A program made the position numbers and the translations under genes. The notes beneath the pieces were generated by a model. The model saw only the letters and a list, made by a program, of their open reading frames with translations. It was not told the origin of the DNA and did not search any database. DNA of 64,000 bases from Anaerotruncus massiliensis (ex Togo et al. 2026) (GTDB lineage: Bacteria; Bacillota; Clostridia; Oscillospirales; Ruminococcaceae), in contig NZ_LT962687.1 in the NCBI RefSeq assembly GCF_900199635.1, positions 2,046,541 through 2,110,540 of the forward strand, read 5' to 3'. Each line of letters begins with the position of its first letter. The first letter of the stretch is position 1. This document shows positions 34,253-43,091 of the stretch, piece by piece.

Positions 34253-35101
34253 ATGCCAGCATCCATGACCTTCCCCGCCGGCCTGTCCGGAAAAACAGCC
34301 GTTGTGACAGGCGCCGGCGGGGTCATGTGCAGCCACTTTTCACGCGCTCTCGCCCGGGCGGGCGCGCGGGTCGCACTGCTCGACATTGACGGGCGGGCCG
34401 CCGAGGAGGCCGCCCGCGCCGTCCGCGCGGACGGATTTGAGGCGCGGGCCTACCGCGCCGACGTGCTCGACCGGGAAAGCCTCGAGGAGGTCCACCGCCG
34501 GGTCCTCGACGACCTTGGGCCCTGCGACCTTCTCATCAACGGCGCGGGGGGCAACAACCCCAGAGGCAACACCGACGACGAATTCTTCTCCCGCGCGGCC
34601 GAGGGCGTCCGGGATTTTTACCGTCTCGATCTTGACGGCTTCAAATTCGTCTTCGATTTGAATTTTATCGGCACCCTCCTTCCCACCCAGGTCTTTTCTG
34701 CGGACATGCCGGGCCGCCCGGGCTGCTCGATCCTGAACGTCTCCTCGATGAACGCGTATAGGCCGCTGACCAAGCTGCCCGCCTACAGCGCCGCGAAGGC
34801 CGCCGTCTCCAACTTCACCGAGTGGCTCGCCACCTATTTTGCGAAGGAGGGCATCCGTGTGAACGCCCTCGCGCCCGGCTTCTTCATCACCAACCAGAAC
34901 CGGCCCAACCTGCTGGACGCGGAGGGCGGCTTTACCGACCGCGCGCGCAAAATCCTCGCGGGCACCCCGATGGGGCGGTTCGGCGAGATCGACGAGCTCT
35001 CCGGGGCGCTCCTTTTCCTGCTCTCCCCGCAGGCGGCGTCCTTCATCACCGGCGTGGTTTTGCCGGTTGACGGTGGATTTAACGCCTACTGTGGAGTATA
35101 A
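34253..35101 (+). CDS. SDR-family oxidoreductase (D-mannonate/fructuronate reductase-like)
   Basis: 282 residues. Nucleotide motif TGAGGVMCSHFSRALA, NGAGGNNPRG at the NAG site, catalytic Ser in NVSSMNAY and YSAAKAA with Tyr and Lys. The GGVMC variation and the insertion around residues 100-125 recall the YjmF/UxuB-like SDRs. An AGAGG ribosome site precedes ATG 34253. Divergent from the importer operon and 71 bp before a ROK regulator; probably acts on the same substrate chain. Confidence 0.85.
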   Translation: MPASMTFPAGLSGKTAVVTGAGGVMCSHFSRALARAGARVALLDIDGRAAEEAARAVRADGFEARAYRADVLDRESLEEVHRRVLDDLGPCDLLINGAGGNNPRGNTDDEFFSRAAEGVRDFYRLDLDGFKFVFDLNFIGTLLPTQVFSADMPGRPGCSILNVSSMNAYRPLTKLPAYSAAKAAVSNFTEWLATYFAKEGIRVNALAPGFFITNQNRPNLLDAEGGFTDRARKILAGTPMGRFGEIDELSGALLFLLSPQAASFITGVVLPVDGGFNAYCGV

Positions 35102-35172
35102 TGCTTTTGAGGGGAACTCCGCGGGCGCGCGCCCGCGACCACCATTACTGTACCGAAACGAGTTGAAGGGCT

Positions 35173-36381
35173 ATGTTACCAACCGGCGTCAACATGACCA
35201 ACGTCAAGCAGATCAACCGATCCGCGGTGCTGCAGCTTTTGCTGCGCAACGGGGGGATGTCCCGCACCGACCTCGCGGAGGAACTGAACCTGACCACTGC
35301 GACGCTGACGTCCATCTGCAACGATTTCATCCAGAAGGGCCTGCTGATCCAGTCGGACGGCGGTAAATCCCAGAGTCCCGGCCGTAAGAAATGCCCCCTG
35401 GACATCAACGGCACCTATAAATATGCCATCGCGGTGAGCCTGCACTACAACGGGCATATCATCGCGATCACCGACCTGCGCGGGCAGGCGGTCGCCTGGA
35501 CCTCCTTCTCGGTCGAGGCCCCCTACGACGCGGAGCATTTTTTCAAAAAGCTCGCCGACGCCTGCATCCGCCTGCTGTGGGAAAACAACATCCCCTGCGA
35601 ACGGGTACTCGGGGCGTGCGTCTGCATCGTCGGCTCGGTCGACCAGGAGGCGGGGGTCAGCCTCAACCCCTTCAGCATCTTCGGGGAGGGGCAGGTCCCC
35701 ATCCGGCAGCTTCTGGAAAAGGAACTGCCCTTCCCCATCTGCGTGGAGAACAACGTCTGCGCCTTCCTCAACGCCGAAATCCTGCTCGGCTGCGCGACCG
35801 ATTCCAACGTCATCGCGCTCAAATGGGGCCCCGGCGTCGGGTCGGCCTCCTCGATCGGCGGCGTGATCTGCAAGGACCACACCTTCCACTCCTCCGAGAT
35901 CGGGCATACCTATTTTTACCGAAACGACGGCCGCACCTGCAAATGCGGGCGCAGGGGCTGCCTCGAGACGGGCGTGAACCTCTCCCGCATCGAGGAGAAG
36001 ATCCTCGAGCTGCTGCCCGGCGAGCCCGCGCTCCAGCAGGTGCGGGAGGCGCACGGCGCGCCGCACGTCACGAACATCATCTCCTACCTCTCCGCCGACT
36101 GCCCCGCCCTGCGCGGCTTCTTCGAGGCCTGCGTGCACGATCTGGCCATCGGCGTGAACAACGCGATTCAGGTCTTCTCCCCCGACCGGGTCATCCTCTA
36201 CGGCGTGCTCTTCGAGGTGCCCGGCGCGGCCGACCGCTTCATCGACGAGGTCGTGCGGCTCAATCCCTTCATCGGGCGGGAGCTCTTCCAGCGCAGCGCC
36301 CTCTCCTGGAAGACCGACTACATCGGCCCCGCCGCGACCGCCATCAAGACCTACCTGATCGACACGGGCGGCGAGGCGTAG
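35173..36381 (+). CDS. ROK-family transcriptional repressor, regulator 3
   Basis: 402 residues. HTH (about 10-70) KQINRSAVLQLLLRNGG, with recognition segment NLTTATLTSICND that differs completely from the GLSWG segment of regulators 1 and 2. ROK-like domain: CVENNVCAFLNAEI and zinc motif GHTYFYRNDGRTCKCGRRGCLE. ATG 35173 has GAAGGG close upstream; ATG 35194 is an alternative with a more typical ROK N-terminus but no ribosome site. Placed between two operons whose promoters share ATTAATNNN(A/T)TTAAT. Confidence 0.9.
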   Translation: MLPTGVNMTNVKQINRSAVLQLLLRNGGMSRTDLAEELNLTTATLTSICNDFIQKGLLIQSDGGKSQSPGRKKCPLDINGTYKYAIAVSLHYNGHIIAITDLRGQAVAWTSFSVEAPYDAEHFFKKLADACIRLLWENNIPCERVLGACVCIVGSVDQEAGVSLNPFSIFGEGQVPIRQLLEKELPFPICVENNVCAFLNAEILLGCATDSNVIALKWGPGVGSASSIGGVICKDHTFHSSEIGHTYFYRNDGRTCKCGRRGCLETGVNLSRIEEKILELLPGEPALQQVREAHGAPHVTNIISYLSADCPALRGFFEACVHDLAIGVNNAIQVFSPDRVILYGVLFEVPGAADRFIDEVVRLNPFIGRELFQRSALSWKTDYIGPAATAIKTYLIDTGGEA

Positions 36382-36405
36382 CCTCCCACCCCCAAAAAAC
36401 GGATC

Positions 36406-36439
36406 AAACCGCCCCGGCCTTACGGCCGGGGCGGTTTTT
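36406..36439 (+). terminator. Terminator after ROK regulator 3
   Basis: AAACCGCCCCGGCC / GGCCGGGGCGGTTTTT, TTAC loop. A further GC stem at 36451-36482 lies between it and the convergent transaldolase gene and lacks a clear T tract. Confidence 0.9.
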
Positions 36440-36505
36440 CGCATCAGGAAGGGCGGCGCCGGCAAACCTGCCGGCGCCGCCCGGAGGGCCCTGTCATGAC
36501 GGGGA

Positions 36506-37573
36506 TCAGATCATGTAGCCGCGCACGAGGCAGACCAGATCGTCGTATCCGGCGAGGAAGGTCTTGATCGTGTCGTGAAAGCCGCCGTAGCGGACGAACT
36601 CCTCCGGCTTCATGCCGTCCTCGTCGTAGGACTTGCGGAACTCGCCGAGCTTTTCGAGGGCGGCGAGGTACTCCGCAGGGACCGGCTCGCCGATGCGGTC
36701 CTCCACGGGCATGTCGCAGCCGCCGTTGAGGCGCTGCTGCCACTTGTAGTTGATCGTCTGGCAGAGGTCGCCGCCCACCAGCTCGGACCAGTGGTAGACG
36801 TTGCGGTTGGCAGCGCTCAGCAGCCGGGTGGTGTAGCCGCGCTCCTTGTAGATGGCGTACGCCTTCTTGATGACGGCGACGCCCGCCCACTCGAGCGCCT
36901 CGGGGATGACGGTGACGCCCTCGGCGGCGGTCGCGGCCTTCATCCAGTCGTCGGTGCGGCCGATCATGATGGTGCAGACGGGCGCCATTTCATCGCAGGG
37001 CAGGCCCTCGGCCTTCCGGCGCGCGAGGCCGCGCTCGACGGCCTCCGCCACGGCGACCGCCTGCGCCACGGTGAAGCTCACCGTCGCGTTGATCGACACG
37101 CCCCGGTAGGTGGCCTCCTCCATCGCCTCGACGCCGGCGGCGGAGGCGGGCAGCTTGACCTGCATATTCCTGCCGAGCGTGTTGAGCATGACGGCCTGCT
37201 CGACCATCTTGTCCCTGCTGCGGTAGTATTTCGCGTTCACCTGGATCGAGAGGCGGCCCTTCCTGCCCTTGAATTTTTCAAAGACGGGCAGCAGCTTTTT
37301 GCTGCGCTCCCGGCCCACCTCGTAGAGGAGCAGCCAGGTGATCTCGTCCTCGGTGGCCGAGGGGTTCTCCGCGATCAGCTGGCGGATGCGGGGCTCCCAG
37401 TAGGGGAGCTCCTTCTTGACCACCGCGCCCACGATGATCGGGTTGCTCGTCGCGCCCACGATGCCGCGCGCGAGGCCGTAGTCCAGCTCCTCCTCCCCGC
37501 AGGAGTCCATCCAGATGTCAGTGTCGGGGAAGCGGACCGCCGTCTCGTGCAGCACGCCTTTATAGTCGCTCAT
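36506..37573 (-). CDS. Transaldolase-family protein (large form)
   Basis: 355 residues. TIM-barrel transaldolase features: IVGATSNPIIVGAV near the N-terminus, MQVKLPASAAGVEAMEE containing the Schiff-base lysine, SINATVSFTVAQAVAVAEAVERG, and later LLSAANRNVYHW. Longer than TalB/TalC and of a divergent subgroup whose substrate I cannot name. GGAGG is 7 nt before ATG 37573. Last gene of the seven-gene operon. Confidence 0.85.
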   Translation of the reverse strand: MSDYKGVLHETAVRFPDTDIWMDSCGEEELDYGLARGIVGATSNPIIVGAVVKKELPYWEPRIRQLIAENPSATEDEITWLLLYEVGRERSKKLLPVFEKFKGRKGRLSIQVNAKYYRSRDKMVEQAVMLNTLGRNMQVKLPASAAGVEAMEEATYRGVSINATVSFTVAQAVAVAEAVERGLARRKAEGLPCDEMAPVCTIMIGRTDDWMKAATAAEGVTVIPEALEWAGVAVIKKAYAIYKERGYTTRLLSAANRNVYHWSELVGGDLCQTINYKWQQRLNGGCDMPVEDRIGEPVPAEYLAALEKLGEFRKSYDEDGMKPEEFVRYGGFHDTIKTFLAGYDDLVCLVRGYMI

Positions 37574-37604
37574 ATCGTTTCCTCCTGTCAATGGATGTGT
37601 GTCC

Positions 37605-38282
37605 TTATTCCTTCACGGTGCTGTCCCACGCGTCGCGGAAGACGCCGAGGCCGTAGGAGGTGAAGGGATGCTCGAAGGAGTCCTTGTAGACCTGCAGCCC
37701 GCAGGTGACGATGTCCGCGCCCGCGCAGGCGTAGTCGACGATCTGCTTGCCGCTGCGCACGGCGGCGACAATGATCTCGGTCCTGTAGTCGTAGTTGCGG
37801 TAGATCTTCACGATCCTGGAGATGTATTCGAGCGCGTCCTCGCCGTTGTTCTCCTTCCAGCCCACGAAGGGGGAGACGAACTTCGCGCCCAGCTTGGCCG
37901 CCTGGATCGCCTGGGAGGGGCTGAACACGAGGGTCACGTTGGTGCGCACGCCCTGCTCCTCGAGCTTTTTGGCGGCGATGACCCCCTGCTCGCAGCAGGG
38001 GATCTTGATGGCGTAGTTCTTCGAGTAGGAGGCGACCTCCTTGGCGGCCGCCACGATCTCCTCCCACTGGGCGAGGTGGGGATTGATCTCGAAGGAGACG
38101 GGGAAATCCGTCCCCTCCAGGCCGATCTCCCGCAGCCACGCCGCGATGTCCCGCACGCACTGCATGAACGGCTTGCCGCTCAGCTTGATGTGCTTGGGGT
38201 TGGTGGTCACGCCGTCGATGCAGTAGTGCTCGTAGGCGAATTTGATCTCGTCGAGTTTTGCGCTGTCCAAAAAGTATTTCAT
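37605..38282 (-). CDS. Fructose-6-phosphate aldolase/TalC-like transaldolase
   Basis: 225 residues, the size of the FSA/TalC group. KYFLDSAKLDEIKFA, DGVTTNPKHIKLSG, NYAIKIPCCEQG with the catalytic Lys, NVTLVFSPSQAIQAAKLGAKFVSPFVG and GADIVTCG. Cleaves or forms C3-C4 bonds with a dihydroxyacetone unit. Lies 13 bp after the RpiB-like gene, with a second transaldolase 31 bp downstream. Confidence 0.9.
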   Translation of the reverse strand: MKYFLDSAKLDEIKFAYEHYCIDGVTTNPKHIKLSGKPFMQCVRDIAAWLREIGLEGTDFPVSFEINPHLAQWEEIVAAAKEVASYSKNYAIKIPCCEQGVIAAKKLEEQGVRTNVTLVFSPSQAIQAAKLGAKFVSPFVGWKENNGEDALEYISRIVKIYRNYDYRTEIIVAAVRSGKQIVDYACAGADIVTCGLQVYKDSFEHPFTSYGLGVFRDAWDSTVKE

Positions 38283-38294
38283 GCCGCTCTCTCC

Positions 38295-38771
38295 TTATTT
38301 GTAAATGGTTTCTTCCAGATTCGCCACCTTGACGCGCGCGTTTTTGAGGAAGTCCCTGCGCCACTCCTCGAGGTTGTCGGTGAAGCCGGTGTCGAGGAAT
38401 TTGTCCACCATGGCGACGCCCAGTTCGGGCGCGACGATCCAGCCGCCCATCGTCATGACGTTGGCATCGTTGATCGCCCGGCATTTCTCCGCCGCGTAGA
38501 CGCTCTCGCACGCCACGGCGTAGACGCCCCGGTATTTGTTGGCCACCACGGCCATGCCCGCGCCCGTCCCGCAGATCAGGATGCCGCGCGAAAATTCGCC
38601 CGACTGGACCCGCTCGGCGACGACCGGCGCCACCTCGAAATAGGGGATGCCCGCTTCGAGCGATAGGGTGCCGCAGTCCTCCACCTCGACGCCCCGTTCA
38701 AGCAGGTGGGCCTTGACCGCCTCCTTGAGGGAAAAGCCCGATTTGTCCGAACCGATGATGATCTTTTGCAC
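38295..38771 (-). CDS. RpiB/LacAB-type sugar isomerase with altered active site
   Basis: 158 residues, typical RpiB size. The catalytic base Cys67 is present in CGTGAGMAVVANKYRG. Two positions differ from ordinary RpiB: the Asp-His pair is Asp9-Lys10 (GSDKSGF), and the ring-opening His of the usual HN-D/N-AN motif is Ile100 (RAINDANVM). A substrate that need not be ring-opened, such as a tetrose, would fit. GTG 38771 is the start (AAGGAGGAG upstream). Part of the transketolase operon. Confidence 0.88.
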   Translation of the reverse strand: MQKIIIGSDKSGFSLKEAVKAHLLERGVEVEDCGTLSLEAGIPYFEVAPVVAERVQSGEFSRGILICGTGAGMAVVANKYRGVYAVACESVYAAEKCRAINDANVMTMGGWIVAPELGVAMVDKFLDTGFTDNLEEWRRDFLKNARVKVANLEETIYK

Positions 38772-38809
38772 GATAACTCCTCCTTCGCGCGGGGCCTTCC
38801 CCGCGCCGT

Positions 38810-39757
38810 TTATCCCTTTTTCGCCGCGACGGCGGATCTGGCCGCCGCCGCGATGTCTTTCGCCGTGAGGCCGTACTTCTCCTTGAGAAACTCGGTGAGC
38901 CCTACCTCGCCGAAGTGGTCCCGCACCCCGACCCGGCGCAGCGGCACGGGGCGGTTTTCCGACAGGCACTCGGCGACCGCGCCGCCCAGTCCGTTTAAAA
39001 TCGAGTGGTTTTCCGCGCTCACGACCGCGCCCGTCTTGCCGGCGCTGGCGATCAGCAGCGCCTCGTCGAACGGCTTGATGGTGTGGAAGTTGAGCACCTC
39101 CGCGTCGATGCCGTCCGCCCTTAGAAGCTCCGCGGCGTCGAGCGCCTCGGCGGTCATGATGCCGCTGGCCGCGATGGTGACGTCGCGGCCCTCGCGCAGG
39201 ACGATCCCCTTGCCGAGGGTGCAGGCGCAGCCCTCCTCGAAAATTTTCACCGCGTTGCGGCGCAGGAGGCGGATGTAGACCGGCCCCGCGCACTCCACGA
39301 TCTGCGGGAAGGCGGCGCGCAGCTGGGCGCTGTCGGTCGGCTCGAAGATCGTCATGCCGGGGATGTTGCGCATGATCGCCACATCCTCCATGCTCATGTG
39401 GGTGCCGCCGTTGAGCTCGGCGGTCACGCCCGGGTCGCTACCCATGATCTTGACGCCGAGCCCCGCGTAGGCCACCGACAGCGTCACCTGGTCGCACACC
39501 CGGCGGGTGGAGAAGGGGGTGAAGGTGTGGGTGAAGGGGATCTTCCCCATCGCCGCCATGCCGGCGGCCGTTCCGATCATGCCCGCCTCGGCGATTCCCA
39601 CGTTGATCGTCCGCTCGGGGAACCGCTCTTTGAAGCGGCCGGTGCCGGCCGCCTTGCTCAAATCGGCCTCCAGGATGACGACGCGCTCGTCCCGTTCGGC
39701 CGCCGCGATGAGCTCATCCACATAGGTCTCCCTCAGCCATCTGTTTTCCAGTTCCAT
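38810..39757 (-). CDS. Transketolase C-terminal subunit (split transketolase)
   Basis: 315 residues: pyrimidine-binding and C-terminal domains, beginning LRETYVDELIAAAERDERVV, with DLSKAAGT, NVGIAEAGMIGTAAGMA (glutamate that activates thiamine diphosphate), FTHTFTPFSTRR and GSDPGVTAELNGGTHMSMED. ATG 39757 (or 39760) overlaps the stop of the N-terminal subunit, with AGGAGG upstream. Works only with the product of 39757-40587. Confidence 0.9.
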   Translation of the reverse strand: MELENRWLRETYVDELIAAAERDERVVILEADLSKAAGTGRFKERFPERTINVGIAEAGMIGTAAGMAAMGKIPFTHTFTPFSTRRVCDQVTLSVAYAGLGVKIMGSDPGVTAELNGGTHMSMEDVAIMRNIPGMTIFEPTDSAQLRAAFPQIVECAGPVYIRLLRRNAVKIFEEGCACTLGKGIVLREGRDVTIAASGIMTAEALDAAELLRADGIDAEVLNFHTIKPFDEALLIASAGKTGAVVSAENHSILNGLGGAVAECLSENRPVPLRRVGVRDHFGEVGLTEFLKEKYGLTAKDIAAAARSAVAAKKG

Positions 39758-40587
39758 CATGCGTCCTCCTCGTCCAGCAGCGCCACCGCTTTTTGCCACA
39801 TTTCCCCGGTGATATTCATGTTGTGGGAGGCGACCTGGTTCTCGCAGAAATAGCCGCCCTTGCCCTTGACGGTGTCCAGAAGGATCATCGACGGGCGGTC
39901 GGTGATCTTCTGCGCGTTGTCGATCGCGTGGGAGATGGCCGCGACGTCGTGGCCGTCCACCGACTGCACATGCCAGCCGAACGCCTCCCACTTTTTGTCG
40001 AGCGGGTAGAGGCCGTTGACCTCTTCGATGTACCCGTCAAGCTGCATCTTGTTGTAGTCGGTGAAGGCGATCAGGTTGCCGAGCCTGCGGCTGCCCGCCA
40101 GCATGGCGGCCTCCCAGATCTGCCCCTCCTGGCTCTCCCCGTCGCCGATGATCGTATAGACGCGGACGGGGCTGCGGTTCAGCTTTCCCGCCACCGCCAT
40201 GCCCACGGCGGCCGAGAACCCCTGCCCGAGGCTGCCCGTCGTCATATCGACGCCCGGCGTGCGGTTCATATCGCAGTGGCTCGGGAGGTTGGTGTTCGGA
40301 CGGTTGAGGGTGTCCAGCCAGTCGAGCCCAAAATAGCCCCTGAGCGCCAGCGTCGCGTAGAGCGCCGGGCCGCCGTGCCCCTTGGAGAGGACGAAGCGGT
40401 CGCGGTCGGGCTTCTTCGGGTCCGCCGGGTCGATGTTCATCACGTCGAAATAGAGCACCGCGAGGACCTCGGGCAGCGAGAGGCTACCCCCGATGTGGCC
40501 CACGCCGAGCTTCCCGATCGACGTCAGCGTGTATTTGCGGATTTCATGCGCCTTTTTCCGCAGCATGGCTGTTTTTTTCTCATTCAA
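39757..40587 (-). CDS. Transketolase N-terminal subunit (split transketolase)
   Basis: 276 residues: thiamine-diphosphate domain, with KLGVGHIGGSLSLPEVLAVLY, DRFVLSKGHGGPALYA, GSLGQGFSAAVGMA and the metal/ThDP motif IGDGESQEGQIWEAAM...AFTDYNKMQ. TTG 40587 (MNEKKT) is preferred to ATG 40566 because AAAGGGG lies upstream and the N-terminus matches family length. Immediately follows the Fe-dehydrogenase gene. Confidence 0.88.
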   Translation of the reverse strand: MNEKKTAMLRKKAHEIRKYTLTSIGKLGVGHIGGSLSLPEVLAVLYFDVMNIDPADPKKPDRDRFVLSKGHGGPALYATLALRGYFGLDWLDTLNRPNTNLPSHCDMNRTPGVDMTTGSLGQGFSAAVGMAVAGKLNRSPVRVYTIIGDGESQEGQIWEAAMLAGSRRLGNLIAFTDYNKMQLDGYIEEVNGLYPLDKKWEAFGWHVQSVDGHDVAAISHAIDNAQKITDRPSMILLDTVKGKGGYFCENQVASHNMNITGEMWQKAVALLDEEDA

Positions 40588-40604
40588 GGCTTCCGGCCCC
40601 TTTC

Positions 40605-41729
40605 TTATAGGATCGAGCGCAGCAGCGCTTCGACGGTCTCCTGGTTCATTTCCGCCGGCGTGAGCTGGATGATCGCCGCCGTCAGCCCGACTTCGGCGAT
40701 GTGCGGGATGTCCGCCTCCCGCACGCCCAGCTCCCGAAGCCGCACCGGCATCTTCATGCTCCGCATCAGCGCCTCCACCCCGTCCGCGAGCGCGCCCGCG
40801 TCCGCGTAGCCGAGGTACCCGGCGAGCACCCGCAGCTTTTCGGCCGCGCCCTGCTTCGCCGCCCGGATGAAGGCCGGGAGGGTGATCGAGCAGGCCGCGC
40901 CGTGGCTGGCGTGGAACTCGGTGGTCAGCGGGAAGCTGACCGCGTGGATGCCCGTCGTCCGGGTCTGGCTGAACGCCACGCCCGCCACCAGCGCCGCCGT
41001 GATCATCGCGCCGCGCGCCGCGGTGTCGTCCGGATGGTCGTAGGCGGCCTTGATGTTCTCGAGAATCGTCTTGAGCGCGCCCATCGCCAGAAAGTCGCAC
41101 ATCGGCTGGCTCTCCTTGTTCCAGTAGGCCTCGATCGCATGGCAGAAGGCGTCCATGCCGGTGGAGGCGGTCACCGCCGGAGGCAGCGAATAGGTCATCT
41201 CCGGGTCGATGAGCGCCTCGTCCGCCCAAAACTCGTCGGTGACGAAGGGCATTTTGACCCCCGCGCGCGGGTTGGTGTAGACGCCGACGTTGGTGACCTC
41301 GCTGCCGGTGCCCGCGGTGGTCGGGATGAGGATCAGCTTCACCGCGCGGGGACCGAACCGTTTGGTGCCGCCCGCGTAGTAGTCGTAGATGCTGCCGCCG
41401 TTGGTCACGAGGCAGGCCACGACCTTCGCCACATCCATCGCGCTGCCGCCGCCCACGCCGATGACCGTCTCGGCGCGCGCGGCGCGCGCGGCCTCGGCGC
41501 ACGCGTCCACGCTCACGGTGGAGGGGTTGGGCTCGATGCCGCTGAAGTAGGAAACGGTCTTTCCCTCGAGCGCGCCGCCGAGCTTTTCGGCAACGCCGCT
41601 TTGGTAGAGAAAGGGATCGCAGACGATCATGACCCTCTCCCCCCGGATCCGCCCGGTCATGTTATGCGCGATGCCGACGCCGTAGTGCACGGCGACCGGC
41701 ATGTGGAAGCGGAAATTCTTTGTGTTCAT
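40605..41729 (-). CDS. Iron-containing alcohol dehydrogenase
   Basis: 374 residues of the group III dehydrogenases: [14 protein letters not shown] (NAD binding), [12 protein letters not shown], and metal ligands in [15 protein letters not shown] and [11 protein letters not shown]. Reduces aldehydes in fermentative routes; in this operon a short aldehyde released by transketolase/transaldolase chemistry is a likely substrate. AGGAGGG is 6-7 nt before ATG 41729. Second gene of the operon. Confidence 0.9.
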   Translation of the reverse strand: MNTKNFRFHMPVAVHYGVGIAHNMTGRIRGERVMIVCDPFLYQSGVAEKLGGALEGKTVSYFSGIEPNPSTVSVDACAEAARAARAETVIGVGGGSAMDVAKVVACLVTNGGSIYDYYAGGTKRFGPRAVKLILIPTTAGTGSEVTNVGVYTNPRAGVKMPFVTDEFWADEALIDPEMTYSLPPAVTASTGMDAFCHAIEAYWNKESQPMCDFLAMGALKTILENIKAAYDHPDDTAARGAMITAALVAGVAFSQTRTTGIHAVSFPLTTEFHASHGAACSITLPAFIRAAKQGAAEKLRVLAGYLGYADAGALADGVEALMRSMKMPVRLRELGVREADIPHIAEVGLTAAIIQLTPAEMNQETVEALLRSIL

Positions 41730-41758
41730 AGTCAACGCCCTCCTGGTCTTGATATGGT

Positions 41759-42679
41759 TTACATGGAGGCGGCCAGATGCCCCTCCTCCTTCTTACGCTG
41801 TTCAAACAGGACGCCCATCGCGCCGGCCAGCACCACCGCGACGCCCAAAAGCTGCTTCCCTGTGAGGGTCTCGCCGAAGAGCAGGAAGCTGATGACGGTC
41901 GAGACGATCGGCATGAAGAGCAGAAACACCTTGACGAGCCAGACGGGGAAACGCGCGAGGTCGTAGTAGTAGACGATGTAGACGCCCGTCTGCCCGAGCC
42001 CCGCGACGACGAGTCCGAGGGTAATCCCGGGGTCGGTCCCGAAGAGGCGGAGCTGCCCGATCGTGCCCATCATGCAGGCGGTGACGGTGAAGAGGATCAT
42101 CGTCACAAAGTTGTTGTAGTAGGCGATCACATCGTTGGAGACGGAATTTTTCCCGCTGCGCTGCACGCTCTTGATGAGAAACGCGTTGATCGAGACGAAG
42201 AGCGCGCTCAGGATGAAGAAGATGTCCCCCTTTCCGCCGAGGGAGGCGTGCAGGAAGTCGAAATCCATCACGAGCAGCACGCCAAAGAGCATCACAAAGG
42301 TGTCGATCCACTCCCGGCCGGTGAACTTCTGCTTATAGATGATGACGCTGATGAGGTTGACGAAGAGGATGTCCGTCTTGAGCAGGGCGGTGCCCGCGCC
42401 CGCCGGAGAGAGGGAGAGGCCGACGAACGCCGTGAGGTCGAGCAGGAAGCCCATCAGCCCGATCAGCAGCAGCCGGGCGAACACGCCCTTCACCCTCAAA
42501 AGGGAGGGCAGCTCCCGCTTCCAGAGCATGACGGCGGTCAGCAGCACCATCGTCAGCAGGCGGATGACGATCCCGACCGTAAAGACGGACATCCGCTCCA
42601 CCGACTTGTGGCTGGCCACATAATAGATCCCCCAGATGAGCGCCAGCAGAAGCAGCGGCGCCGCCTGTTTTGGTTTCAT
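41759..42679 (-). CDS. EamA/DMT-family transporter
   Basis: 306 residues, ten predicted transmembrane helices in two EamA repeats (first about 5-135, second about 150-290; the second ends [24 protein letters not shown]). These proteins mostly export metabolites. Start ATG 42679 with GGGGGG 7 nt upstream; the frame extends to 42709 without ribosome site. First gene of the transketolase operon, so export of an end product or import of the substrate are the two options. Confidence 0.88.
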   Translation of the reverse strand: MKPKQAAPLLLLALIWGIYYVASHKSVERMSVFTVGIVIRLLTMVLLTAVMLWKRELPSLLRVKGVFARLLLIGLMGFLLDLTAFVGLSLSPAGAGTALLKTDILFVNLISVIIYKQKFTGREWIDTFVMLFGVLLVMDFDFLHASLGGKGDIFFILSALFVSINAFLIKSVQRSGKNSVSNDVIAYYNNFVTMILFTVTACMMGTIGQLRLFGTDPGITLGLVVAGLGQTGVYIVYYYDLARFPVWLVKVFLLFMPIVSTVISFLLFGETLTGKQLLGVAVVLAGAMGVLFEQRKKEEGHLAASM

Positions 42680-42760
42680 CGCGATTCCCCCCATCCGCCT
42701 CCCCGTCATCGCGCCGCGGAACCGGGCCGCGGACGATGGAGGACGCTCCAGAATTATTTA

Positions 42761-42775
42761 ATTAATCAATTTAAT
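42761..42775. promoter_or_regulatory. Operator-like inverted repeat ATTAATCAATTTAAT
   Basis: One mismatch from the perfect repeat at 34048-34062. It lies at about +7 to +21 of the transketolase-operon promoter, the same geometry as at the importer operon. Confidence 0.65.
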
Positions 42776-42788
42776 AATATCTATTTTT

Positions 42789-42816
42789 ATTATACCGATT
42801 TCCGCCCCTGTGTAAA
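42789..42816 (-). promoter_or_regulatory. Promoter of the EamA-transketolase-transaldolase operon
   Basis: Minus strand: -35 TTTACA (42816-42811), 16-bp spacer, -10 TATAAT (42794-42789). The rest of the 412-bp gap 42680-43091 is AT-rich to about 42945, then a GC-rich stretch with GCCGGC repeats; I see no further gene in it. Confidence 0.7.
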
Positions 42817-43091
42817 GTGGTTTTCTGCCATATTTTCGTATTTTTGTCTGTATAACACAAATCAAGCATGCTGTTTTGGCGTTTTTGCCTATGTTTTTCC
42901 AAGCTCTTCTATTAGTTAATCATTCTTTTTAAAGTCATTTACCATCCTCCCATTTTTCTGCCGGCAGGCTGACAGCGGCCCGGCCGCCGCGCGCGTTTTT
43001 TCCCGCCGGGCAGCGCCGGCACCTTTTTTCCCCGCCGGGCATAGTCTGAAACAGGAAAAAAGGCACCAAAACCACCGACAGGAGGAATTCT

